Of a stretch of 64,000 bases of DNA, positions 22,295 to 49,054 are shown in pieces. The notes beneath the pieces are model-generated. The model saw only the letters and a program-made list of their open reading frames with translations, was not told the origin of the DNA and made no database searches. Origin of the DNA: Rhynchonema sp. JSB1_4 (taxonomy: Eukaryota; Nematoda; Chromadorea; Monhysterida; Xyalidae); NCBI GenBank assembly GCA_030248065.1, contig JASAMV010007721.1, forward strand, positions 1 to 64,000, given 5' to 3'. The position numbers and the translations under genes were made by a program. Each line of letters begins with the position of its first letter. The stretch's first letter is position 1.

Positions 22295-25098
22295 ATGTTT
22301 TCTGTGGTCGGCAGCCCCCAACGTCTCACGCCACTGCTGATCGCCGCCTGTGGCCTTATGTTGCTGTTGATGGTGATTGTCCATGACCCCGTGATGCACC
22401 CAAGAACGTTGACGTTTCAAAATCAATCTGAAAAATGGTTTAATTCTCGTAAAATCACGGAACGATTGTTTTTCGACTTCCGGTTGCGCTCAAGTGCGTG
22501 TGACACGAACCTTGTGCCCATCGGACGTCATCCACGATTGATCATATTTGTTTTGTCAGGTTTGTTGAATTCAATGACTTGTGTCGTCTGGAGAGTTCTT
22601 TAAAACCAAAAACAGTTTCCCTGCCGCGGGTCAGGGACGAAAGTAACTAACATCCACTCTCAAAATGCTGAAGGGTTGCGCGGCCCATTGATTTGCTGTT
22701 TTCCGTTTCGATCTCGCGCCACTGATTGCGCTTGTAAACAGGCGGCTCGCTCTTTGGCTTAGGCTTAGTCCTAAGGTTTGGCTAAGGCTTAGAGTTAGGC
22801 CTCCAGGTTTAGCAAACAGCGAGAAAAGACAAACTTTTTAGACGCTCATGAATGTCGCCAAGTCGCAGTTTCGCGCCCAAACAGGATCACCAGGAACTGG
22901 AGTCTTGCCCAATCTGAGCTCCTATTAATGATCATTTTAACTATTCCCTGTTTTTTTTTGCTGCTTCAATTCAGCCCCAAGTCTGACACTTTGGTCTCTA
23001 ATGGATTGTAATGTGAGTAAGGGCCATGTGTCACAGATCTAAACAGTAAACTGTCCACTGGTTTTGCGCATGGCACGTCCTGATTGAAGTTTGATGTTTC
23101 AATTATGCTTTTTTCACAGGCTTAACCGACGAGAACCGTCGTTATCGTGACCAAATCCGTCACACGTGGGCATCAATTGCATCCGAGGTCGACGCCCGGG
23201 TCGAATTTGTCATCGGTCTTCCCCACGCCGATGTGCAGCCTTTCCATGACAACACGGAACAGCAACGGGATTTCGATATTATTGTTGACGAACATGAGAT
23301 ATTCGGGGACATTCTGCAGTTGAATGTCATTGACAAGTAAGTATATGTCATTGGTCCAACCATGAAATCATGAGACTCGACTCCTGTCAAGCTTGGGTCA
23401 GCCGTTGCCATCGAAATGTTTCTAACTGCATTTGTCTGTTGGGCTTGTTGTACGTCAGAACCTGGCAGGAGTCACACATGATCCCATGGACCGACGAACT
23501 ACATGTCGCTATTTTTCCTGAAACAATGTGCATTCACCAATTGTGCACCTAAATATTTCAGATACGATAATCTGATCTTCAAATGGTGGGGTGCGACCGA
23601 GTATTACGCCACTCACTGCCAACATGTGCCTCACATGGCCACCATAGATGAGGATATGGTAGGTTGCGCCTTTGATCTTCGCACTTGACGTGTGTATCAT
23701 GGTTGGGCACCAGGTCACCACCAGTGTGGCTGTAATGTTAAAATAAGCGCAGACTGGACCGACGCACAAATATATCAAAAGTGTGGTTTGAATTTCAGGT
23801 GCTATTTCTCGATCGAATACAGGCATATATTCGGGTGCATTCAGAAGAGCTTACTGGCATGGTGAAAGGGTGCAGTATGATATTCCCAGACATGTCAAAT
23901 CGTAAGCGATGTTGCATGTCCACACATACAACACCTCACGAAGTTACTTTTGCCAAGTTGCCCCCATAATGTTTCAGCAACCCTACGCAATGTTGGCAAG
24001 TACTACGTCTCTGAGGAACAATGGCCGCTGCCTTACCTGCCCGAATACTGCAGTGGCAACTGGCAGATGGTCACACCTGAGGTATGGATTAGGTCCAATT
24101 GACCAGTCCATCCATGTGATCATGAGACTCTTGCCTTGCCACCTTTGCCGTCAAAATTGGTAAAAGCGTCGATTGTGCCTCTGTGCGTGACGCTGGCAAG
24201 AGCGGCATAATGCCATTGGTTAACTTTGGCCAATCTTTGCTTTGGCTTGGCCTCCACCATGACGAGCTACTGTATGAGTTGTGCAGTATGTCGTTGACAG
24301 ACCGTTTGTATACCTGTTTTCGCAGACTGCCGGTGCAACAGATCATTATGAGTGTGATTGTACCACGTGGCCAGCCCAGGCCCAATACACCTGCAACCTG
24401 ATGATTCGTGTCTGAAGCCCGACACGCAACTCGAAACATCCCTTTTTATTTGATAATTATTTCCTGATGCTGCATTATTCTCAAATTCACTTTGCAGTCA
24501 GCGTTAGCGTTATCTAACGCGATCCCGCGTCTTGGCATTGATTATATCACGTCGTTTCGAATTTATGACGTTGCCACTGGGTTCGTTGATCGACTCGCTA
24601 ATATCACCATTCATCAGATGGCTGCCAATGTATGTGTGTTGAGGTGACAAATGGGCGGTATTCTTGAATCCGTATGCTACAACATGCGTAAATGTGGTCC
24701 CAGCCACATATCTGTATGCTACGACATGAGTGTTTGTCCACAAGCACGTGCATGCTATAACACGCGCCAGATCCGTTCCTGACAGCGCGGCGGCATCGGG
24801 GATACGGCCCAATGCTGTTTTCAATAACTTGCGATATTCTGGAATAAAAAAATGCAAGTCAATTTTTTTTCAGAATCACTACGCAATCGTGCCCTACCCA
24901 CCGATGCCAAACGCGTGTGACCCCACCTACATGGGTCAACATGGTCTCAGGCCGATTGAAATGCTCAAGGATGTTTGGAATCTGAAGAACCGGTGCTGCA
25001 ATGAGCCGCAGAACAAAAACTCAACTGACTGCCATGAAAAGGCGGAAGTCACTTATCCACCGCCGCCAACTCAAAATGGACAGAAAATCAGAAGATGA
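22295..25098 (+). CDS. GT31-family beta-1,3-glycosyltransferase (galactosyl/GlcNAc type), 7 exons, 380 aa
   Basis: Exons 22295-22559, 23120-23336, 23562-23658, 23799-23901, 23978-24081, 24498-24629, 24874-25098 join without phase conflict. The protein begins MFSVVGSPQRLTP and then a type II membrane anchor (LLIAACGLMLLLMVIV), as in Golgi enzymes. The stem is followed by VLSGL and RYRDQIRHTWAS, the family's 'RR.AIR.TW' block; VEFVIGLP; EIFGDILQLNVIDKYDNL, the 'DI...DF.DSY.NLT' block; and ATIDEDM, placed where the metal-binding DxD lies. KYYVSEEQWPLPYLPEYCSG matches the 'W.VS...YP...YP.Y..G' block. The tail is short, Cys- and Pro-rich. Known role of the family: transfer of galactose or GlcNAc from a UDP-sugar to glycans in the Golgi lumen. 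The acceptor cannot be told here. Introns 3 and 5 carry copies of the dispersed motif (23706, 24331). Confidence 0.9.
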
Positions 25099-25467
25099 AA
25101 TTCAACCGAAAGCATCTTTCTGTCTTGTTATTTATCCGTTGAGTGTTGAATGATAAAAATTGAACTTTACGAACCGTTGCGCCATGCATGCATGATTCCT
25201 ATAATTATGTTGAGTTGATCCTGGGCATGTTAAAAATTTTGCCGTGCAGCAACTTGTACACACTTCTGTCTTCTTGTTTGTCCGTTTATCGCTTTCGTGA
25301 TCCCAACAGCAGCTTGTTTATTCGCAGTGATCCATGTCATGCGACATTGGGTTTATTTCCATGGTGCCCATATGCCGGGGGTTGACCACAGAAAAAGCTC
25401 AATTTTTTGGAATTGGAAAAGAAATTTTTATCTCTTTTTGGCCTTTTGGGAAAAAAAGATTGTCGAC
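25099..25467. other. Intergenic spacer before the hAT-like insertion
   Basis: 3' flank of the glycosyltransferase gene and upstream DNA of SMC1. No gene, clear poly-A signal or promoter box is recognisable. Confidence 0.4.
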
Positions 25468-26294
25468 CAGAGGTCGCAATCGGGCCGGCCCGACCTCGGG
25501 CCGGGCCGGGCCGCGATTTTGGGCTTTTGGCTCGGGCCGGGCCGGGCCGGGCCGGAGATTTGGAGGGTCGGGCCGGGCCGGGCCGGGCACCCCGGCCCGA
25601 AGCTTCTGAAGTGACTTATTTTACTGAAAAAGGGGGAGTTTTTTTTGCCAAAAAAACAAAAAAACCAAAGGGAAACACAAAGTAAGTGATCAGTATTGTC
25701 CAGTCGTGTGGCTACCCAGGCGTGCAATCAACCTACTGTACCACCAGAAAGGCCTGAAATCAACCTACCTACTGTACCGACCGACCGGCCGAGCTAGGGG
25801 GGAACAAAATTTTTCATGTCCAAGTTTAGATGAAATTGTACTCTAAAACCCTCAAAATTTTTCGATTATTTGGAATGAAAAATATGGATTTTATACCATT
25901 TTGAGCCAAAAATAGCAACCTACTGTACCAGCCGTGCGGCGGCGACCTACCTACTGTACCAGGATGGCGCGTCATCTACCTACTGTACCTAGGGGGGACC
26001 CCCCAGCCACACCATTGGTATTGTCTATCTGGCGACTTTTTCATGGAAAACAATGAAAGTTCAACAAAAAAAATTGATTCAAAAATCGCAAAAATTATGA
26101 AAAAAATTGGGTTAAATAAAATCTGAGCCAAAAATTCGGGCCGGGCCGGGCCGGGCCGGGCCGGAGATTTGGGGGTTCGGGCCGGGCCGGGCCGGAGATT
26201 TGGGGGTACGGGTCGGGCCGGGCCGGGCCGGGCCGGAGATTTGGGGGCTCGGGCCGGGCCGGGCCGGCCAAACCCGGCCCGATTGCGACCTCTG
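25468..26294. mobile_element. hAT-like element with GGGCCGG arrays, exact 8-bp duplication TTGTCGAC
   Basis: The ends CAGAGGTCGCAATCGGGCCGG and its complement (CCCGATTGCGACCTCTG) are typical hAT termini, and TTGTCGAC directly flanks both (25460-25467, 26295-26302). Long (GGGCCGGGCCGG)n arrays interspersed with GGAGATTTGG(G) lie beside both ends. The core is AT-rich. A second element (25701-26017) is inserted inside. The right end lies only 62 bp before the SMC1 start codon, so the element occupies the 5' flank or 5' UTR. Confidence 0.92.
25701..26017. mobile_element. Nested hAT-like MITE with CTACTGTACC arrays, exact duplication GTATTGTC
   Basis: Left end CAGTCGTGTGGCTACCC; right end is the complement of CAATGGTGTGGCTGGGGGG. 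GTATTGTC sits outside both (25693-25700, 26018-26025). CCTACTGTACC occurs about six times, two near the left and four near the right. A GGGGGGACCCCCC palindrome is at 25991-26004. The core has ATTTTGAGCCAAAAATAGC. 317 bp. Confidence 0.9.
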
Positions 26295-26356
26295 TTGTCG
26301 ACGATTCAGCGAGGTTGCGTTCCTTTCGTCGTTTTGTTGGCAAATAAACGGCAAGG

Positions 26357-40204
<13,848 letters not shown>

Positions 40205-41226
40205 TCAGTATGGCATTCGTGATTTCTGTCGTTTTATTCATTTGTAATTTTCTTCGCTTCATTTTGATTCTCGTCTCGATTCTGTTTTGTTTTTTTTCCT
40301 TTAATTATTCCTTTGTAGTCAGTTTTTTCTCTTCGTTGTTTTTATTGTTTCTCGCCATTCTAAGTGAACATGTTCTTCTTATGTATGTATTCAGTTAGTT
40401 CCATCGCGATTGATCTCCTTGCTGTTGGGTTAAGCTGGTAAAGCTTGTTGTCCAGGTTTTTTTAAATTTGTGGTTTTCCAGTAAAAGCCGGCCATTAGTT
40501 TTTATCCGTTGATTTTTTCGCGCTTCCGTGAAGGCTCCAAGCGAGTTTACGTGTGGCCTGACCATGTTTTTCGAACACGTTGAAAAATGTGGTGGTGCGG
40601 CAGTATTATGTACATAATATGCGCGGCGTTTTGGAGCTCAGCTTCGAGCCACTTTACAACATTTTGTGCCAAAAAACTGGCAGCTACACCAGCCGACCTA
40701 CCGCCACAGGCTCACTGCACCATCAGGCTGTGATTGGAAGCAGCACAACGCACAAACAGGGACATTCGTCTTGTGGCGCCACTTGTGTAATGTTAATCGG
40801 GCTGGGCCGAGTCTGCGGAACGTACTGAAACCAGATGTGTGGGGTCTGCTTTACCGGCATCAGATTTACGGAAACTTTCGCCGACCCGGTTCTGCTCAGC
40901 TTTGAACATTACAACACATCACGAGCGAAACAAGTGAAATGAAATGTGTTTGTTTCCACTTTGTCACGTTTTGCGAGATACATGTCAATTTGATAATGCC
41001 ATGGTGGAAAAGTGACTTCGAGCTAGGTGGCTACATACCCAAAAGATTGCATACCCATTTTGTCTGTCGTTGTGAAAGGCTCATTCATTTCAGAATGGTA
41101 TTGCTGCTTTTGTTATGGAATCCCAGCTAAAAATTTTGTCGCCACAACACACACGCAATGCTGTTACGTTGAGCAACATTGACCGGATCCCGAGCGCCGA
41201 GCTATCCCAGTGCCACCTAATCCCAA
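40205..41226. other. Spacer between SMC1 and the globin gene
   Basis: T-rich 3' flank of SMC1, then ordinary sequence. Open frames at 40580-40905 have no splice support or family similarity. No RNA gene, terminator-like structure or repeat was recognised. Confidence 0.4.
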
Positions 41227-42724
41227 ATGGGCGCGCGTTTGTGTTCGTGTGTGCGCCGCAAACGATCAAATCAACAATTCGATACCCGATTGAATGTTTC
41301 GATCAAGAATTCGCAATCTCGTGATTCCGTTAATCCACCCCAATCACCGATACCGATTGCGTTGACCACCGACAGGGATTGGGTGCCCACAAAGATAGAA
41401 TGTGAGCAGTTGAGGCTTATATGGTGAGTGGCGGATTCGTCTTTTGCAAAATCAATGCCGTGTGCAAACTACTTCATTGGTTTTCAGCGACAAAAAATCT
41501 TGATCAAATCGGATTGCGTTCCATGTGCATGTCACATGATTTTCAAGGATATTTTCAGTTTTACTAACTGTTCTGAACTCGACCAGACATGTAAGCTAGG
41601 CAACAAAAGCCCATTCGATCTTCAAGCTTGGTACCGACAACTGTGGTTTCATTAATGTATGGCGTCGTACATATATTTACGTGTAACTTGGGTAGGTATC
41701 GTGTTTACGAAAATCAAAGTATGAATGATTTTCACTTGAGGTCGCACAACTGGGCACAATTCCACACGGAGCTCGGTTGCGACATGTTGGCTGCATTGTT
41801 CAAGGACGATGCGGATATTATGCGATTGATGAATATGGTAAAAAATGGGCATTCGTTTTTTATTGCATCCAGATGCTGATAACTTGTTCATCATTGATGG
41901 TGATCGAGTCGGCTCCCGCACATGAGTTTTCGATTGAGATACATAGATATCGAGTTGATTGACATCAATGATTTTGACCAGCGTAAAACTTGTCCCGTTC
42001 GCAGCCATCCACCGACGAATCGCAATGGCGCCACAACACGCATGTCCGTCTGCACGCGTTGTCGCTCGTCGAAGCGCTCGAACATTCGATCGAGCTTATC
42101 GATCACGATATCAATCAATTACATTCGCATCTGGCCGAGTTCGCCGTGCAGTTCTATCCACTCAGGTATTCGCCAATCGCCAAGCTTCCAGTTCAAATTT
42201 CGGTGACCCCAATTTTTTTGGTGGACTCGTATTCGTATTTTTGGCTCCAATATTTCCACCCATTTTTCAAATGGACAGCGCGCCACGTCGCCATCAGTAT
42301 GAATGCCCAAGACTGCTTATCAGCTCAGCTAAAGAATGATGTCATTCCACTCGCAAGTAACTGCCCTACTGAGCGCTTCTTCTTCACTATTTAAATAAAT
42401 CCCGTACGAATATAGTGATTCACACGCTTGTGACACTTGTGGCCTGTCAGACTGGTCACACCAATGGGCACGGATAACAAGCATGACGGCGTCCAAAGTA
42501 CATGTTGCAGACACGAGTTCACCAACGGCGCCAGTCATTGGCAATCGTTGGGTCGCGTGATTCAGCACGCGATTGGGACCAAAATCGAACGGGGTGATTT
42601 CGTCAGACTCGAATCCTCTTGGCAACGCTGGCGGGCTGGCAAGCTGTGGACCAAATTCGTGTGGTACATCGTTGACAGCATGTACACCGGATATGTCACT
42701 TACTACAGTGACAGATACATGTGA
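41227..42724 (+). CDS. Globin with a predicted N-myristoylated extension, 4 exons, 237 aa
   Basis: Exons 41227-41423, 41696-41837, 42005-42165, 42511-42724, all in phase. The start MGARLCSC (Gly2, two nearby Cys) suits myristoylation plus palmitoylation, as in globin X-like membrane globins. A basic, Ser/Pro-rich stretch leads to ECEQLRLIW (helix A), FHTELGCDMLAALFKDDADIM (helices B-C), and THVRLHALSLVEALEHSIEL (helix E, distal His in RLHAL). HSHLAEFAVQF leads to a histidine in RHEFTNGASHW that fits proximal F8. SLGRVIQHAIG and ESSWQRWRAGKLW form helices G-H, with TGY at the end. Between helices A and B is an extra stretch of about 20 residues, and the E7-F8 distance is a few residues longer than usual, so the F8 choice is tentative. 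Membrane-bound oxygen sensing or redox is the likely role, by family analogy. Confidence 0.85.
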
Positions 42725-43767
42725 TCTGATGATGATGATATGGTGAATATATGATGTGACGTGGTGTTATTTTGCTTAACTTTCTGGTCTGGAAGTTCGG
42801 GTCCAGTGTTGTTGAGGCCCTTGAAATTCAGACTAGCCGATTCGGTCTGTTTATATCAATGTATATTGGACTCATTGTTACTTCACTTGGTCGATCCTGA
42901 ACAACTGAGACCAAAGTGGCCGCCGCTGCACACGCACACACATGACTATTTGTTGCCATTCAATACCATCCAGTATTTGTTGTACAGTTTTGACTTCAAT
43001 AATTTTCAATGACTTTACTGTATTTATTTATTTCTTAACTTCGCATAAATTGCGTCGAGCTCAAATTTTATTTGTGCATCGGTGGTCGTTTAGCCGTCTG
43101 GCAGATGTCCCAATCAGTCGTGCGTGAGTGAGTATCCTGGTAATAGGTACCTATACATACAGTATGTAAGCATGTCGAGTTTGGTCCTCGAGGCATTTTT
43201 AGCCTCTTGTCACTTGGAGTACGCTTACGCCTGAAGTATCCATGTATCAACGAAGTAATCGAAGTAAACCCAGTATCGACGCACATAAAAAACATTTTGG
43301 CATGTAAAAATTTATTTTGGCTGACTTTGCGCCAGCGTGCGATTCAATACACGTCTTTTATCTTTTATCCCGTCCTTCAATTGTTTTCTTGTAATTTATG
43401 TTCCACACATTTGGCCCAGACCACGTGAAGCTGTTCCGGCAAAGCGATCACCCAAATTATATCTGGGGTTTCGTACATATGTGATGTGACAGACACAAGT
43501 GCGTGGGAAGGTAGCCATAATGCAAGATTGAGCGCACGTTGTGGCTCACCTTCTCTGTCGCCCGTCAGGCGTCACGCCCCTACACCCCAACGATGATCTG
43601 ATCCCTCGACGCCACGCCTCTGATGTCAGTATTTTTCTTAATTTCTCACAACATTTTCGCAGTTTCGTCACACGAACTTTCGACATCATAATGCCGATTT
43701 GCAATATGTGTGCGTTGCGGCCATGTATGTAAAGCAGCTGAAAAGCGCAGACATATCCATCTTCCAT

Positions 43768-43840
43768 ATATCATACCGGCGTTTTCCATCGGTAGCCCCA
43801 GGGGATCTAATCGGAAAATGTGCGAAAATTCAACCTCTAT
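43768..43840. repeat. Dispersed repeat copy, related to 9508-9600
   Basis: ATCATACCGGCGTTTTCCAT, CCCCAGGGGATCTAATCGG, AAAATGTG; compare the entry at 9508. Old copies in unrelated surroundings imply a formerly mobile family of unknown type. Confidence 0.5.
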
Positions 43841-44182
43841 GTCAATCAATCAATTTTTGTTCACAAAAGATTTTGAAATGTACATGCGCTAACCGTTCTT
43901 ATTCAACATTGTCTGCTGCCAACAAGCAAACTCACCCATTGCTTTAGCTGATGGGGATGACAAGTTTTCATTGTTACTGTTTTGATTGATTAATTTTACA
44001 CCTTGATACGTAGGACAAAACGCAGCATTTATGTCACGTAACATGATGTTGCTATTGTGACTTAGCAAGAACAGGTACAGTATCAACCTGCCAACAAATT
44101 GGAGGCCAGGAACAATTACATACGTTCAATAAAACATGCATAACTAAATTTTCAGTAAAGAGACAGGGAATAGATCGCTACC

Positions 44183-44320
44183 GGATCCAGGGGGCCATAG
44201 AGGGGCCTAGGCCCCCCTCTGGTCAGAGTAGCCCCTGAAGGGGGCCACCACTTCGGAGAAAAGAAGGACCCTAAATCAAAGGATTTCACTCCCGCGCTTC
44301 GCGCGTCAGATACATGTCAA
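44183..44320. repeat. Dispersed repeat copy with GGGGCC-rich palindromes, related to 4500-4600
   Basis: GGATCCAGGGGGCCATAGAG followed by GGGCCTAGGCCCCCCTCTGG and later GCGCTTCGCGCGTCAGATAC. This copy has expanded G/C palindromes that the copy at 4500-4600 lacks. Confidence 0.55.
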
Positions 44321-47300
44321 CCAACATCATTGAAATTTCGCCATCGCGCGTGCAAAAAGTCTAACATTCGGCCCCGAATTTCCAAATCGAGCCCCACGGG
44401 GCACAATTCTGGGGGACGCAGTCGGAAAACTCCGGTGGTAGCGGTAGGTGTAGATGAAGCTGGCTTGTTTTAGTGTTCCCAGTCACTGACACATGATGAG
44501 ATCTTTGTTTCGTTGTGCAAATGGCGATGGCGCACCGCCTCTTTTTTCACAGAATCGTCACCTGCCTTCTGGCTAATTATGTTGTTCTTAACTCTAATGA
44601 CATCAGAATATAAAACCTACATGTATGTACGTAACAGGTATAACACAGGTGGATACCGCAGCGATCGAAGTGAAGACACGGTATAGGTAAGTCGATGACG
44701 AGAGTTGACGATTTGAGTCGTCAACCCGAATATAAGCCTGGTTTTTTGACGCTTACCAACTTTCCACGTGCACATACAAGTTGGTGCACAGACCAGCACG
44801 TCAAAGGGTTCGCTTTACAGAGCACAGAGCAACAGGTTGCACTTGTGCCACCTACTCACCAGGGCTGATAATTTTCAGTAATTTTTCTCAAATGAATGCA
44901 GAGTCAAACGACCAGTGTTTGGGCCCAATGTGTTTAGCACTTGTCTTCCTACTGTTGTGCAACGTACACCCATGCCAAGCACACTTCGCGTTGTCCTATG
45001 CGCGAAACTGCTAACGTCGCAATTTACACCCCAAGTTAAGTCGACAACTCAGACACACACCGTGTGCTGCTGAGTGGCTTTCCTTGCACACAACTGGGTA
45101 CTACGTAAGCTCGTCCCTGAGCCAGTTGTGCTTTAGGCTTAGGGTAGGGCTCAGTGCATTCAGCAGTAGCCTAAGTCCAAGCCTAGCACCATGTAACCAT
45201 AGCCGAAGTGCAAACCATGCCAATGGGGACCATAATATCTCACGATATCATGTCTAATCTGGTGCCCACGAGTGCACCCCGCTGGTTGGCGCTGTGTAAC
45301 GTCATTTATCCGAGTTTCGGTCACGCTTGCAATTTCGATCCCAATTATCGTTGGTCTCAGCCAATCTCCTGAGCTGTTGCTTGTTGTAAATGCAGAAGAC
45401 GGGACTGGTAAAACGTTGCCCACAGGAGTGGCTCAGGTTTAGGTCACGCTGTGCCTAATCTAGACGTAAATCGTAGCCTTATCGAAGTCTGTGCCTAATC
45501 CCAAGCCCAGGCAGGTTTAAACCACAGCATCGGATCAGCTTACATCCATAGGCCCTTCCCCAGTACCTTGTGATATTGCAATTGCAGCAGCTTCACAGCC
45601 CCAAGGACACCCCGTGGTGACGTGACAAATGTTGAAGCTTGCAAACGAACATTAGACTTGGTGTACAGCTGTACACTAAAGCTTCTGTCTGCGCTGCAGT
45701 GCAGGCAAGCAAACAGCATAGGATTTGGTTGCAATGGTGAAACCACGGTGGGTGCAGCCAGCCAGCTTATTTGTGAGACTGTTGTGCTCCACGCCAACTG
45801 CGCTGACTGAGACGGTGCACGTTTACGAGTTCTGGTCGAGCTGAATTTTTCGAAATTGCACCGCGCCTTTAATGAGTTTTTAAGCCGCGTGCGCACTCCT
45901 TTGTTCCTTGTTGTATTTTGTGTGCACAGATGTTTACTTCTTCAAGTGTTACCCAATGCGGATGTATGAGTGGATGTGGAAGTAATCACTTCTAGCAGCA
46001 GAGGTCAAAAGTATAAACATCCCAAGTCATAAGTCCTCAAGTCCGCAAGCAATCCAAGATCTCCTTCTAACGTTCAACTGTATAGTTTCAATCGATCACC
46101 CCGCAGTGTCCCACCCACTTACCTAGTTGCTGACGGACACACGAAGCGCTCGAAACCCGAAACCCTAAACTGCAGATGGTATGACTGACTTTTGCCAAAC
46201 CACACGGAAAAGTGCGGTGTTTGGATAAAGTCGGGGTTTCGAAAGTCCGCACGTTTTGCGAGAAATGTGTGAAAGGCACACCCGAGCAGTTTGTATTTAC
46301 ATTTTTGCTTGGATTCGCACCAATAATCCATTCTTTCACATAAGAGGCACAGAGTATGTAAAACTGTGTAGTAGCCGCAGCCAGCCAAACCAGCAGCCTC
46401 AGCAACCTGACTTTTCGTGGTAAATTCGACCAGGTTTTTAGCGCCCGCGTTCGCACCAGCAGGCAACAACCCTTATGTTCGTGATTCTACACAGCAGAGT
46501 GACGTCACTGATGCGTGGCCTTCCGCCGTTCCGCTTGTCGATATTCGCTTTTGTTGAGTTTGAATCTACGCATGCGATCTAGCCTCCGTATGGTGGCCAT
46601 GCTGGGTGATTGGTAGGCTATCAACGGCAGATGGGAGACCCAAGCGTGGTGCAACCATTATTTGGAGTTGTCCCTATACTCATACAGGTCGGGGCTTGTT
46701 TGATCACTGGGTTTTGAAATACATTGACCTGCTTCATACAATCATGTGGCACCCCACGGGACACACATTATTCGATCTGGTGCAATTTCCTGCGTGCTTG
46801 TTCTGGACATCTCGGCTTCAACATATTGCAAGACTATTGTAATTTATGACGTCCACATCTGGTGGGGTCCGTGGAAGCAACATTTCAGTATGCACATTGT
46901 TGTAGGCCTGGGTTAGGTACCTATACTTGACTGAGTATACAAAGGCACACGTGCAGACGACAAAAGTTTGTTTCGATGTTTTGTTTTGTCAAGAGTTACG
47001 ATTGTGGCACGCAATACAGTATGATGTATTAATCGTACAAGTTTTGCGCAGGTGTTTATGATGTGTCTGCGTGCAAATGACACCCATTTATTTAGGGTGA
47101 TATCCACTTTGAAGGCATTGGAATCTGGGTTTGTTTGGGAAACTGATAAGTTGATCAGATTATAACTACACCTGTAGTGGTAAATGTGCTACTAATGGCA
47201 GACAGAATCAGCACAATAAGCTCACCTGTCATTCCCAAAAAGAAGACCGCTGCTCATGTTTAATGAAGTAATTTGTCAATCATCGTAGTGCCTAGATAAG

Positions 47301-49054
47301 TGGAGTAATGCCTTCAAATTGAAGCTAATAATTGCCCCTTTCTGTGTATAATAAGCACCAAGTGACCCAAGACTATGCACCATGTCACTATAACGTAACG
47401 TCATGTGCAAAATATGACAAAAGCCGTACGTTTCAGAGATTCAGACAACCTTCGTTCATATGCACGGTATACGGGCAGTCTGGCACCTCCGTTCATGTAG
47501 GTACAATATATACTGTATTTAGAACAGAATACCATTCAAATACAAAAATTTCGACACGATTGAACAAAAATAACACACGCGTTTTCGTGGGTATAATACC
47601 AGTCTGATGTTTTGTAATCTGACTGTGTTTCGTTTTTCGCACACAACAAACACCGGAGCCAGAATACAACATAAATATTGACTAAACCCTTCTTTCCTCA
47701 ACAACACTTGTTGATGTTGTGACGCTTGCATGTATGTAGCTTTAGTCGCGCAAAAACGATGACTCCACTCTTGCAAAATATGTACATACCTATACATAGT
47801 TGTGTGCCAAACGTTATATTATACACCTGCTGTTCCAACCCATTTTTTAATTTAGGAGTAGGGTTTTTCGTGTGCAAGAAAGGGAATGCATTAAACGATC
47901 ATCTGTCACCACAGCATTACTTAGTTACACCGGTTTCATCGGTAAGTTTTGTGTGAAATAATACTGTCAAAATTTTTAGTTCAGTCCAGGGAAATTCCAC
48001 GCCTCGGCAAGCCGTTCTATGAGCCGAGCCGTTTCGAGGCGTTGTTCTTCACATGAGGCATTATAAGACGATTGACGCCAATCATTTCACAAAATCATTC
48101 ACGCATTTCATCATTTGCGACCCGTTAAATTGTATTCTGTCGTGTCATTCTATCATTTTCCCGGGCTCTGCACGAAATAGTGCGTCAACCCTGGCGAAAT
48201 TGCCTGGGTCAACCATCTTGCAATTAGGACGAAAGTTTTGTGTGTCGCTGCACACAGAACACGACTAATCGACCAACGTTATAACATCTTGTGCTATTGC
48301 GAAACCCAGCTGAGTCTCATTGCGGCTTGTTATCGTGCCCCATACATGCTTTAAAAATAAACCAGACTTCCTTATAAGGCATCCAGACACTTTCGCCCCA
48401 GATATCATGTACATGGTCGGTTTGTAGTCTGTGCTTGCGCCATGAAAGTTACATTACATATTGCACATCCCGGTATCATGTTTGGACAGTGTTCCCCATA
48501 GCAGGGCGCATTGTTGGAGTTTGTGTTCTGGCTAACCTAGGTACTGTGAGGCTGAGTCAAACCTGAAAAATGCGATGCGGACCGGAAACCTTGAGGCCGG
48601 GTATAAGCCTAACCAGGTCACGACCTAAAAAATATAAACCTAAAAACCATACTCTTTCGTCAATCCTGAATCGTTTATTTCCTGACTGCAAAGCACCGTT
48701 GTTTTTTCTCATTGCTGTTCCGCATAGTATTTCAGCCAAGTTATCCAAGTTTATACGCTTTGCCGGCAAGCCTGTGAGCCGCTTAGCGCTTGCTGCACAA
48801 CCCACAGCGTGCGTATATTGTGTATCATCATAATGTTTTTATGTACACAACAGAACAGACTGTGGCATGCGAGAGCCACTGAAGCGCCTCATTTTGCATT
48901 ATTCATGTGACTGGAAGCACACTGCATGTTGCTTTCGTCTTGATTGTATTTGAGCACACCACGCTTCGTTCCCAGCAGCCGGCCTCACAGGTGTACCATG
49001 CATGGGAGTTGAGTACATACGGTACATTCCAGCCTCTTCTTAGCGACACGGTCG

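Noticed and set aside
22753..22805. Telomere-like TTAGGC repeats (also near 45130-45180 and 17050)
   Set aside because: Words such as GGCTTAGGC are scattered and degenerate, never a clean tandem array; not evidence of a telomere or of an internal telomeric site.
45540..46469. Two minus-strand open frames of 118 and 122 codons as genes
   Set aside because: They overlap other frames, show no family similarity and have no matching exon signals; treated as chance frames in gene-poor DNA.
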